Positions 1-9,249 of a stretch of 64,000 bases of DNA are shown one piece after another. The position numbers were made by a program, and so were the translations under genes. Under the pieces are notes generated by a model. That model was not told where the DNA came from, did not search any database, and was given only the letters and a program-made list of their open reading frames with translations. Origin of the DNA: Deltaproteobacteria bacterium (GTDB lineage Bacteria > Desulfobacterota > Desulfobacteria > Desulfobacterales > Desulfosarcinaceae); the NCBI GenBank assembly GCA_021824175.1, contig JAKALP010000018.1:1-64000 (forward strand), in the 5' to 3' direction. Numbering within the stretch: position 1 is the stretch's first letter; every line of letters starts with the position of its first letter.

Positions 1-158
1 TCCATGGCGGTAGGCCCTCCTGGGCTCAAGCATAGATGTTTAGCGCCGTCAAAATAAATGAAATACCAATGGTCTAAAAGCGTTAAGAAAAACCAGCAAG
101 AATAGACACCGGCTATTGCCGGCTTAGAAAAGAAAAAAAGTAGAAGCGAAGAAGAAAA

Positions 159-608
159 GTGGCTCCACTGAACCGGAAACCCTGGCTCCCTTTCTCACCG
201 GACAAAGTGGCACACTTTCTCGGTGGAACTAACAGCCGGACGGGCGATTGGGAAGCCTGGCTCGATTTCTTTGCTGAAGCCATAATAATTACTGCCACAC
301 AGGCCGTGGACACTGCCAGGCAGCTGGTCGATTTATCCAAACAGGATCAGGATAAAATCAGCACTCTGGGCAGGGCCGCGGCCTCCACCCTACGCGTCCA
401 TCGAGTCTTAATGGAGCATCCGATCGCAACTTCTGGTTTGCTGTCACGGAAAACAGGCCTTAGTGCGGCCACAGTCAACAAAGCCTTGGGGCATTTAGAG
501 CAGCTCGAAATTATAAGAGAACTCACTGCTCAGAAGCGAAACCGCCTCTTCAGTTATACCCGATATGTGGAGATCATGAATCAGGGCACTGAATTGCCTG
601 GCAGGTGA
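159..608 (+). pseudogene. Fic family protein, C-terminal remnant
   Basis: The 149-residue frame matches only the tail of a Fic (AMP-transferase) protein. From about residue 28 the GDWEAWLDFF segment corresponds to the stretch that follows the Fic catalytic core. It is followed by a helical linker and a C-terminal winged helix (about residues 75-140, with SRKTGLSAATVNKALGHLE resembling a recognition helix). The catalytic HPFxxGNGR motif is absent and there is no room for it between the window edge and this frame. The first 27 residues do not resemble the family. I infer a decayed gene left after a deletion or recombination. A stand-alone regulator made of the winged helix alone is possible but less likely. 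Confidence 0.6.
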
Positions 609-991
609 ATCCCCCCTTTGGGGTTTTCGTGGAAGCACGCCGTTTCCCGAAAAGCTGAAGTAATCATCCTGTCCAATAGCGGGCGTCGTATTTAAGCTGT
701 GGCATGCTTTTTCTTCGTATTCGTTTTTATTCTCTTATCGCAGATTAAATGAGACCTGAGATATCCTTCTTATCCCAAGAGCACTACCCCACTCAAAATA
801 GGTGATAGGCACAAATACTTCTTGAATGAATCTCTTCCATTGTTCTTCCGCGGTCCAGCGCCTTACGCCGGGCTGCGCACAGAGTTCTTCGGGTGGATGG
901 TTTTTCTTCGTTTACTTTTGGTTGTCGATCTTCGGGTGTGGAGGCCCGCCGGGAAGAGAAATTGCCAGCGGGCATTTTTGGGGTGGGTTGC
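609..991. other. Intergenic region without a recognised gene
   Basis: No convincing gene is seen. A short CCCC-CTTT-GGGG-TTTT hairpin lies just after the Fic remnant (about 606-622) and could be a weak terminator. On the minus strand an open stretch of about 50 codons (about 740-900) has no start codon and no recognised homologue. It may be further decayed coding sequence. Confidence 0.5.
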
Positions 992-2335
992 TTAAACCAG
1001 CTTGAGCAACTGGTTGGCCGCCACCAGCATGGGGTCCCAGGTGGGGCCAAAGGGCGGGGCGTAGGCCAGGTCGGTCTGGCTGAATTGCTCCACGGTCAGG
1101 CCGGCGTGCAGGGCCACGGCCGGGGCGTTGATGCGATGGGCCACGCCTTCGCGGCCCACCATCTGGGCCCCCAGCAGACGGCCGCTGTTTTTGTCGGCCA
1201 CCATTTGCACTTGGATCGGCGAGGCACCGGGATGGGAGTGGGCCCGGGATGAGGCGCTGATCACGGTGGTGGCCGGCTGGAAGCCGGCCTGTGCTGCCTC
1301 GGCCACGCTCAGGCCGGTGCGGGCCACTTGCAGGTCGAACACCTTGAAGACCGCCGTGCCGGCCACGCCCTGGAGGGACACTGGTTTGCCGGTCAGATCA
1401 TCGGCCACGGCCCATCCGGCCCGGTTGGCGCGCAGGGCCAGGGGAATCCAGACCTTCTGGCCGGTGACCACGTGATAGGCGTCGGCGCAGTCGCCGGCCG
1501 CATAGATGGCTGGATTGGAGGTGCGCAATCGCCGATCCACGGCAATGGCCTTGGCGGGCCCCAATTCCAAACCGGCCGCGGCGGCCAATTGGCTGTTGGG
1601 CTGGATGCCCACGGCCACGATCACCAGATCGGCCGCCAGGGTCTCGTTGCCGGCGGCCACCACGCTCAAGCCCTGGCCGGATTTTTCAATGCGCGCCACG
1701 TCAAACCCCGTGCGCACCTGCACCTGATGGGCCTGTAACTCCTGGCCCACGGTTTCGGCCAGCTCCGGCGCCATCCAGGGCAGCAATTGGGCCCTGGGTT
1801 TGACCATGGTCACTTCCACTTCCCGCATGCGTAGAGCCTCGGCCATCTCCATGGCGATATAGCCCATGCCCATGATGACCGCTTTGCGGATTGGACGCTC
1901 CTGGAGCATGGTTTTGATGTGCCGGGCATGGTCCAGGGTCTTGACCACCGCCACGCCGGGCAGGTCAAAGCCGGGGCGCCGGGGCATGATGGGATCGGCG
2001 CCGGTGGCGATCAGCAGCCGGTCATAGGGCAGTGTAAAGGGCCGGCCCGCCTCATTCCGGCCGGAAACCGTTGCGGTGCCGGGATCGATGCTCTCGGCCC
2101 GATGGCCGGTGCGCACATCGATGCCCGATTTTTTGCGAAATGCTTCCGCCGTGCGTACAACCAAGTCGTCGACCGCCCGCCGGGGGTCGGAGATATTGTA
2201 CGGAATGCCTCAGGCGCTATAGGAGACGGTCTGACTCTGCTCCAGCACGATCACCTCCAGCGAGGCGTCCTGGCGCTTGGCCCGACTGGCCGCGCTCATG
2301 CCGGCGGCGTCCCCGCCGATGACGATGAATTTCAT
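992..2335 (-). CDS. Selenocysteine-containing CoA-disulfide reductase-like flavoenzyme
   Basis: This is a pyridine nucleotide-disulfide oxidoreductase of the CoA-disulfide reductase/NADH oxidase/polysulfide reductase group, 447 residues when read through one TGA codon. The N terminus MKFIVIGGDAAGMSAASRAK is the FAD-binding GxGxxG fold. The single redox-cysteine motif of the family, S-[YF]-[AS]-x-C-G-[IL]-P-Y, reads SYSA-TGA-GIPY here, so the TGA (2210-2212) sits at residue 42 exactly where the catalytic Cys belongs. Frame and homology continue unbroken on both sides: a second nucleotide-binding segment IMGMGYIAMEMAEALR, GIQPNSQLA, YAAGDCAD, and the C-terminal dimerisation tail ending DLAYAPPFGPTWDPMLVAAN. 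The start ATG at 2335 has a GGAGGT Shine-Dalgarno 6 bases upstream. A SECIS-like hairpin follows the TGA. A conventional caller would start this gene at 2164 and lose the FAD motif. Selenocysteine is inferred; a nonsense mutation or sequencing error is the alternative. Confidence 0.85.
2170..2189 (-). promoter_or_regulatory. Putative bacterial SECIS element after the in-frame TGA
   Basis: On the minus strand, 20 bases beginning 20 nt after the TGA fold into a 5-bp lower stem CGACC/GGTCG, a one-base bulge, a 3-bp CCC/GGG upper stem and a GGC loop. The loop begins 28 nt after the TGA and starts with G. Bacterial SECIS elements are known to be stem-loops inside the coding region with a small G-containing apical loop about 16-37 nt after the UGA, bound by SelB. 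The fit is by eye; no folding was run. Confidence 0.6.
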
Positions 2336-2378
2336 AGCTACCTCCCAATTCTGAGCGAAACATTATTGATGGGTTCGT

Positions 2379-2402
2379 AAAAAGTCCGAACGTGGACTTT
2401 TT
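2379..2402. repeat. Perfect hairpin in the divergent region upstream of hrpA
   Basis: AAAAAGTCC and GGACTTTTT form a 9-bp perfect stem around a 6-base loop, flanked by GGGTTCG on both sides. It lies between two divergent genes, so a terminator role is not obvious. It may be a dispersed repeat or a binding site. Confidence 0.5.
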
Positions 2403-2440
2403 GGGTTCGGCCCCACGCGAATTCAAAACCGTTCAAAGAT

Positions 2441-5400
2441 ATGGTAAGAGAATTCCGCTCTGATCATTATATGTTGGATAGCGTAAGGATGCCCGTGTCG
2501 TCAATCATTGAACAGATCAAAATCCTTGAAGCCAAACTCGCAAACGCGCTGCTCAGCGACCGCATGGCGGCCTGGCACGAAATCAACGCGTTGCGCAAGG
2601 CCGCGAAAAACAAAACCACGCCGGTAGAAAAACTGCTGGCGCGCGGCCAACGCATCGAAGCACGCTTGGAACAATCGGCGTCCCGGCGCGCGGCCCGGCA
2701 GCTGCAGCAACTCAATCTCGGCATCGATCCGGAGCTGCCCATCCAGGCCAGGCAGGAAGAAATAATCGCCGCCATCCGCGGCCACCGGGTGCTGATCGTG
2801 GCCGGCGAAACCGGTTCGGGCAAAACCACCCAACTGCCCAAAATGTGCCTGGCCGCCGGCCGGGGGGTGGACGGCCTGGTGGGCGTGACCCAGCCCCGGC
2901 GCATCGCGGCGCTCACCGTGGGCCGGCGCATTGCCGAAGAGTTGGGAGAAGAGGTGGGCCGCACGGTGGGCGTCAAGATCCGCTTCCAGGATCAGACCAG
3001 CGACGAGACCCGCATCAAGCTGATGACCGACGGCATCCTGCTGGCCGAGGCCCAGACCGATCGCTTCCTCAACGCCTATGACACCCTGATCGTGGACGAA
3101 GCCCACGAGCGCAGCCTCAACATCGACTTTATCCTGGGCCTGCTCAAGCAACTGCTGGTCCGGCGCCGGGATCTGAAAGTAATTATTACTTCGGCCACCA
3201 TCGATACCGAGAAGTTCTCCCAGGCCTTTGACCAGGCCCCGGTCATCGAAGTCTCGGGCCGCATGTACCCGGTGCAGGTGCGCTACGAGGAGCCATCAAC
3301 TGAAAACGGCGAAGAGACCACGCATATCGAACAGGCCGTGCAAGCCCTGGATCGCTTGCAGACCAGCCATCCCAGAGGCGACATTCTGATCTTCATGCCC
3401 ACTGAGCAGGATATCCGCGACACCTGCGAGATCATCCGGGGCCGCCGTTATCCGGGCGCCGAACTCTTCCCGTTGTTTGCCCGGCTGTCGGCCGCCGAGC
3501 AGCAGCGCGTCTTCCATTCCGGCGGCGGCCGCAAGATCGTGGTGGCCACCAATGTGGCCGAAACCTCCATTACCATTCCCGGCATCCGCTATGTCATCGA
3601 CACCGGCCTGGCGCGCGTGCTGCAATATGCGCCGCGCACCCGCACCAACACGCTGCCGGTGGTGCCCATATCGCGCAGCAGCGCCGATCAGCGCATGGGC
3701 CGCTGCGGCCGCACGGCCGATGGTGTTTGCTTCCGTCTTTACAGTCAGGAGGATTACGAGCAGAGGCCCAAATATACGCCGCCGGAGATTTTGCGCGCCA
3801 ATCTGGCCGAAGTCATTCTGCGCATGATTGCTTTGGGTTTGGGCGATGTGGAAGCATTTCCCTTCGTGGACGCGCCCGCGCCGCGAAGCATTCAAGACGG
3901 CTATGCCCTGCTGCTGGAGCTGGGCGCCATCGTACCGGCCCAAAGCAAAGAGAAGCACAAAGGCAAATTCGCCTTGACCGAAAAGGGCCGGCTGATGGCC
4001 AAGCTGCCCCTGGACCCGCGCCTGGCCTGCATGCTGCTGGAGGCCCAGGCCCGCGACTGCCTCAATGACCTGGCCATCATCGCGGCGGCCCTGAGCATCC
4101 AGGACCCGCGCGAGCGGCCCATGGACAAGCAGGCCGAGGCGGACCAGGCCCACGCCCGGTTTGCCGATCCCTCCTCGGATTTCATCACCCTGCTCAACAT
4201 CTGGCACGCTTATGACGCCATTGCTTCCACCCGCACCAGTTGGCAGCCGGTCAAGCAGTTCTGCCGCGCCCGCTTTCTCTCCTGGCGCCGCATGCGCGAG
4301 TGGCAGGATGTGCACCACCAGATTAAAACCCAACTGGCCGAGCAGGGCATCCGCTCCACTCGACCGGCCATGCCGCCGGCCCAGCCCAGCGACATGGGCC
4401 ATAGCTGGTATGCGGCCGTGCACCAATCGATCCTTAGCGGCTTTGTCTCCAATATCGCCATGAAGAAGGAGAAGCAAATCTTCCAAGCCTCCCACAACCG
4501 CCAGGCGATGATCTTCCCCGGCTCGGGCCTGTTTAAAAATCCGGGGCCGTGGATTGTGGCCGCGGAGATGGTGGAGACGTCGCGTCTCTTTGCGCGCTGC
4601 GCGGCGGTCATCGATCCGGCCTGGATCGAGACCGCGGCCAGGGCCCAATGTAAATACACCTACCTCGACCCGCGCTGGGAGCGAAAGCGCGAAGCCGTGG
4701 TGGCCACCGAACAGGTGAGTCTCTTCGGCCTGATCATCGATCTCCGGCCGCGGCCCTACGGCCCGGTCAACCCGGAAGAGGCCGCCGAGATCTTCATCCG
4801 CCACGCCCTGATTCAGGGCGACGTGCGCCGGCCGCCGGCCTTCCTGCGCCACAACCTGGATCTCATGGCCCAGGTGGAGAAAATGGAAGAACGGCTGCGG
4901 CGCCGAGATCTGCGCGTTGAAGAAGAAATGCTGCTGCGCTTCTACCGCGAGCAGCTCGGCCAAACTTACGATTTGCCCGCCTTGCAGGCCCTGGTGAAGA
5001 AAAAGGGTAGCGATGCCTTCCTGCGGCTGAATCTGGATGATCTGCTCAACCATGCGCCCGGAAGTGAAGAATTGGAACAATATCCCGAGCAGATCGAGGC
5101 CGACGGCCTGCCCCTGGCATGTGATTATCGCTTCACGCCGGGCGAAGCCGAAGACGGCGTGACCGTGCGCGTGCCCATGCGGGCCGCGGGTGCGCTCACG
5201 GGCGACAGTTTCCAGTGGCTGGTGCCGGGCTTGCTCAAGGAGAAGATCGCGGCCCTGATCAAAGCTTTGCCCAAGGAGCTGCGCAAGCAACTGGTGCCGG
5301 TCAACGATACGGTGGCGACCATCGTGACCCAGATGCCTATCCAGCGCGATATCAGCCTGAGCACGGCCTTGAGCCGCTTCGTACGTCAGAAATGGCGCAT

Positions 5401-6466
5401 CGACATTCCGGCTGCGCTCTGGAATGAATCCCATTTGCCCGACCATTTGCGCATGCGCATCGCGCTCACCGACGACCATGGCCAGGTAGTGCGCGCCGGC
5501 CGGGATGCCTGCGTGCTCACCCAAAGCGAATCCACCGCCGCGCCGGAAACCTTTCAGCAGGCCCGCCAGGCTTACGAGCGCGGACCCATCGAGCAGTGGG
5601 ATTTCGAGGATCTGCCCGAAACCATTGTGCTGAGCGGTCCGGCCAAGACGCGCCACACCGCTTATCCGGCCCTGGAAGTGCGAGGGAATATCATCGTGCG
5701 CACGGCCTTCGCCGATCTGGCCGCGGCCCGCCGCGCCCATCCCCAGGCCGTCAAAGCCTTGTTAGTTCAGCGGCTAGGAACGGAGATCAAATTTCTGCGC
5801 CGCAACCTGGCCCTGCCCTACAGCACCGAGGCCCAGTGCCGCTACTTCGGCGGCCGGCCGGCCCTGGAAGAGCAGCTCTTCCAGCGCGTGCTGGACGATC
5901 ATCTGGCCAAAGATCTTCGCACCAGGGAAGCCTTCGAGACCCTGCTTGAAGAACTGCACCGGCAAAACATCGCGGCCTGGGGCCAGGCGCTCAAGCCCCA
6001 CCTGATGACCGTGCTCGACGCCTATCAGACTACGCGTATGGCCATGGCCGACCTGGAAAAGGCCCACCCGGTCAATGGTCCGTTGCATCTGTTTTTGAAT
6101 GAATTAAGGACCGGCCTTCAGCACCTGGTGCCGGAGCACTTCATTGCCCTCTATGATGAAAGCCGGCTGCAACAGCTGCCCCGCTATCTGCGGGCCACCG
6201 CCATCCGCGCCGAGCGCGCGGCCGTGGACCTGGAAAAAGATCGCGCCAAATCGCGGCAGATCGAACCCTATGAAGCGCGCTTGTCTGCTCTGATCCAGGA
6301 GTTGACTATCCACAGCAGCGAAGAAAAACGGCGGGCCGTGGAAGAGTTCTTCTGGATGCTGGAAGAATTTAAAATCTCCCTCTTTGCCCAGCAGATCAAA
6401 ACCCTGCGACCCATTTCAGCCAAACGCCTGGACGCCATGATCAGGGAGATTGGAGATCTGGTTTAA
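2441..6466 (+). CDS. hrpA: ATP-dependent RNA helicase HrpA (DEAH box)
   Basis: This is a full-length HrpA, 1341 residues against a usual length of about 1300. Visible helicase motifs are Walker A GETGSGKTT (about 122-130), QPRRIAA, DEAH (219-222), SATI (about 251), ATNVAETSITIPG and QRMGRCGR. The helicase-associated and OB-fold region follows, then the long C-terminal extension (DUF3418 type) typical of HrpA. It is expected to unwind RNA or resolve stalled translation complexes in the cytoplasm. The start is uncertain: ATG codons at 2441, 2471 and 2489 are all in frame and none has a well-spaced Shine-Dalgarno. The convincing family match begins after the last of these. The gene stands alone, divergent from the selenoenzyme. 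Confidence 0.95.
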   Translation: MVREFRSDHYMLDSVRMPVSSIIEQIKILEAKLANALLSDRMAAWHEINALRKAAKNKTTPVEKLLARGQRIEARLEQSASRRAARQLQQLNLGIDPELPIQARQEEIIAAIRGHRVLIVAGETGSGKTTQLPKMCLAAGRGVDGLVGVTQPRRIAALTVGRRIAEELGEEVGRTVGVKIRFQDQTSDETRIKLMTDGILLAEAQTDRFLNAYDTLIVDEAHERSLNIDFILGLLKQLLVRRRDLKVIITSATIDTEKFSQAFDQAPVIEVSGRMYPVQVRYEEPSTENGEETTHIEQAVQALDRLQTSHPRGDILIFMPTEQDIRDTCEIIRGRRYPGAELFPLFARLSAAEQQRVFHSGGGRKIVVATNVAETSITIPGIRYVIDTGLARVLQYAPRTRTNTLPVVPISRSSADQRMGRCGRTADGVCFRLYSQEDYEQRPKYTPPEILRANLAEVILRMIALGLGDVEAFPFVDAPAPRSIQDGYALLLELGAIVPAQSKEKHKGKFALTEKGRLMAKLPLDPRLACMLLEAQARDCLNDLAIIAAALSIQDPRERPMDKQAEADQAHARFADPSSDFITLLNIWHAYDAIASTRTSWQPVKQFCRARFLSWRRMREWQDVHHQIKTQLAEQGIRSTRPAMPPAQPSDMGHSWYAAVHQSILSGFVSNIAMKKEKQIFQASHNRQAMIFPGSGLFKNPGPWIVAAEMVETSRLFARCAAVIDPAWIETAARAQCKYTYLDPRWERKREAVVATEQVSLFGLIIDLRPRPYGPVNPEEAAEIFIRHALIQGDVRRPPAFLRHNLDLMAQVEKMEERLRRRDLRVEEEMLLRFYREQLGQTYDLPALQALVKKKGSDAFLRLNLDDLLNHAPGSEELEQYPEQIEADGLPLACDYRFTPGEAEDGVTVRVPMRAAGALTGDSFQWLVPGLLKEKIAALIKALPKELRKQLVPVNDTVATIVTQMPIQRDISLSTALSRFVRQKWRIDIPAALWNESHLPDHLRMRIALTDDHGQVVRAGRDACVLTQSESTAAPETFQQARQAYERGPIEQWDFEDLPETIVLSGPAKTRHTAYPALEVRGNIIVRTAFADLAAARRAHPQAVKALLVQRLGTEIKFLRRNLALPYSTEAQCRYFGGRPALEEQLFQRVLDDHLAKDLRTREAFETLLEELHRQNIAAWGQALKPHLMTVLDAYQTTRMAMADLEKAHPVNGPLHLFLNELRTGLQHLVPEHFIALYDESRLQQLPRYLRATAIRAERAAVDLEKDRAKSRQIEPYEARLSALIQELTIHSSEEKRRAVEEFFWMLEEFKISLFAQQIKTLRPISAKRLDAMIREIGDLV

Positions 6467-6525
6467 GTATAGCATCGAAGCCTTTCTTCCGTCATGCCCG
6501 CGTAGAGCATGGGAACACTCTGTCC

Positions 6526-7512
<987 letters not shown>

Positions 7513-7876
7513 GTTTTTTCCTCCCTCATCCAATGGGTTATTTAACTCCCGGCGGCCAGTGCCGCCATCCGCGCCTCAGGTGGTTCCCTTGATCAGGGGG
7601 AGAAACGTGCCGATACCATTACAGCCAGTGCCAAATCCTCATAGGCAAGCAGTGGGTCGTGGTGACATGGAGATACCATCCGATCGCGGAGTGCATAGAT
7701 CTATGACATTTTTGCTCGTTGTAAAGGGATAGCTCTTTGCCCCGCATTGACTTTGCCGACCGGCGCGTTACCATCAAGGTCAATTTTGGAGCGTGCAAAG
7801 CAGACCGCAACGCGCTATATTGCCAAGCCGTTGCTGGTTGGCCTAGGGACCGTTTAACAAAGGCAGGCGAAATCGA
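7513..7876. other. Divergent intergenic region upstream of the RND efflux genes
   Basis: The 364 bases between the aldo/keto reductase and the efflux operon contain no supported gene. No TetR- or MarR-type repressor is encoded here. The promoters of both flanking genes should lie within it, but I cannot assign clear -35/-10 boxes. Confidence 0.45.
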
Positions 7877-9010
7877 ATGGTTAAGAAGATCCTTTTTACC
7901 GTGTTGGGACTCCTGGTACTGGTGGCCTTATTGGGTGGCATCAAAGGATTGCAGATCCGCAAAATGATCGCCCAGGGTGCCCAATTTGTGCCGCCCCCCG
8001 AAACCGTCACCACGGCCGAGGCCCAAAATATGGAGTGGGAATCGGTTTTGACCGCCGTGGGGTCACTGGAAGCGGTGCATGGTATCATGGTGACCGCTGA
8101 ATTGAGCGGCAAGGTGGCGCAGATCAATTTCGAATCGGGCGCCAAGGTCAAAGCCGGCGATCTGCTGGTGCAGCAGGACATCTCCTCGGAAACCGCCCAG
8201 CTGCGCGCCGCCGAGGCCACCGTGGCTTTGACCAAACTCAATTACGAACGCGCCAAGCAGTTGCTGCCTGAAAAGGTGATGTCCCATGCCGACTTTGATA
8301 ATGCCGAAGCCCAATTCAAGCAGGCCTCGGCCCAGGCCGACACCATTCGCGCGGCCATTGAAAAAAAGACGATCCGTGCTCCGTTTACGGGCCGCCTAGG
8401 TATCCGCATGATCAATCTTGGGCAGGTGATCAATGCCGGACAGACCATTGTTTCCCTGCAATCCCTGGACCCCATTTACGTCAATTTTCAATTGCCCCAG
8501 CAGCAATTGTCCGAAGTCAGTCCCGGCTATACCATTCGGGTGACCAGCGATGCCTTGCCGGGTCAGGTGGTTGAAGGCAAAATCACGGCCATCAACCCGG
8601 AAGTCGATGCCGCCACCCGCAATGTGCGGGTGCAAGCCTCGCTGGCCAATCCCCAGGAGCAGCTGCGGCCCGGCATGTTCGCCAATGTCACCGTGGTGCG
8701 GCCCGGCAAAGAGCAGGTGCTGGCCATTCCGGGCACGGCCATTATGTATGCGCCCTACAGCAATTCGGTCTTTGTGGTGGAAGCCAAACCAGCGGCTCAG
8801 GACGGCAAGGCCGCCGGGCTGGCGCTGCGGCAGCAGTTCGTGGAGTTGGGCGAACGGCGCGGCGACTTTGTGGTGGTGCGCACCGGCCTCAAAGCCGGCG
8901 ACACGGTGGTCAGCACCGGCGTTTTCAAATTGCGCAACGGCCAATCCGTGGTGGTGAACAACGACCTCTCGCCTAAATTCAAATTGGCGCCGGAGCCGAA
9001 GGAGAGTTGA
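7877..9010 (+). CDS. RND efflux periplasmic adaptor (membrane fusion protein)
   Basis: Periplasmic adaptor subunit of a tripartite RND pump, 377 residues (AcrA/MexE family). Residues 5-25 form one N-terminal membrane anchor (VLGLLVLVALLGGIKG) without a lipobox. The lipoyl/hairpin/beta-barrel order is visible: GSLEAVHGIMVTAELSGKV, then a coiled-coil hairpin (about 100-160), IRAPFTGRLGIRMINLGQ, LQSLDPIYVNFQLPQQQLSEV and LRPGMFANVTVV. The 3' end overlaps an octamer-repeat element that supplies the TGA stop. The next gene is the inner-membrane pump, so the two form an operon; no outer-membrane channel gene is adjacent. Confidence 0.94.
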   Translation: MVKKILFTVLGLLVLVALLGGIKGLQIRKMIAQGAQFVPPPETVTTAEAQNMEWESVLTAVGSLEAVHGIMVTAELSGKVAQINFESGAKVKAGDLLVQQDISSETAQLRAAEATVALTKLNYERAKQLLPEKVMSHADFDNAEAQFKQASAQADTIRAAIEKKTIRAPFTGRLGIRMINLGQVINAGQTIVSLQSLDPIYVNFQLPQQQLSEVSPGYTIRVTSDALPGQVVEGKITAINPEVDAATRNVRVQASLANPQEQLRPGMFANVTVVRPGKEQVLAIPGTAIMYAPYSNSVFVVEAKPAAQDGKAAGLALRQQFVELGERRGDFVVVRTGLKAGDTVVSTGVFKLRNGQSVVVNNDLSPKFKLAPEPKES

Positions 9011-9200
9011 TTCGTTGATTCGTTGATTGGTTTATTCGTAAAAGGATTTTTTATATCATATGGTCAATGTCATTAACTTAAGCATTCCGGGCGGGCTTAA
9101 TGCCCGCCCGCATTGAACCCCAATGGCCTTAAGTTAACGGCATTAATCGTATGGTTTCAAAGCCACCCCAATAAACGAATCAACAAATCAACCAATAAAC
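9007..9200. repeat. Octamer-array inverted-repeat element, copy A
   Basis: The left arm (9007-9044) is a tandem array of the octamer TTGATTCG and variants (TTGATTGG, TTTATTCG). The right arm (9168-9200) is the reverse-complement type (CGAATCAA, CCAATAAA). Between them are nested inverted repeats: TTAACTTAAG (about 9073) against CTTAAGTTAA (about 9128), and GGGCGGGC-TTAAT-GCCCGCCC (about 9090-9110). The whole could form a large cruciform in the gap between the two efflux genes. It starts inside the stop codon of the adaptor gene. Bases 9011-9044 match the reverse complement of 12502-12535 exactly. Confidence 0.75.
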
Positions 9201-9249
9201 CCGAGTTCTTAAGAGAACCCCATAACCAACCAAGCACCGGAACTTCTCC

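Noticed and set aside
992-2164. Gene starting at 2164 with the TGA taken as an upstream stop
   Set aside because: It would lack the FAD-binding N terminus, which is present in the same frame directly upstream with a good ribosome site.
2217-2426. Minus-strand 69-codon frame over the selenoenzyme start
   Set aside because: It is the wrong frame over the true N terminus, rich in Arg/Gly, and shows no family similarity.
3296-5740. 814-codon open frame antisense to hrpA
   Set aside because: A shadow of the GC-rich helicase gene. Its composition (His/Gly/Gln-rich, no motifs) is typical of antisense frames.
9007-9200. Octamer array as a CRISPR
   Set aside because: Units of 8 bases are contiguous without unique spacers, and no cas genes are near.
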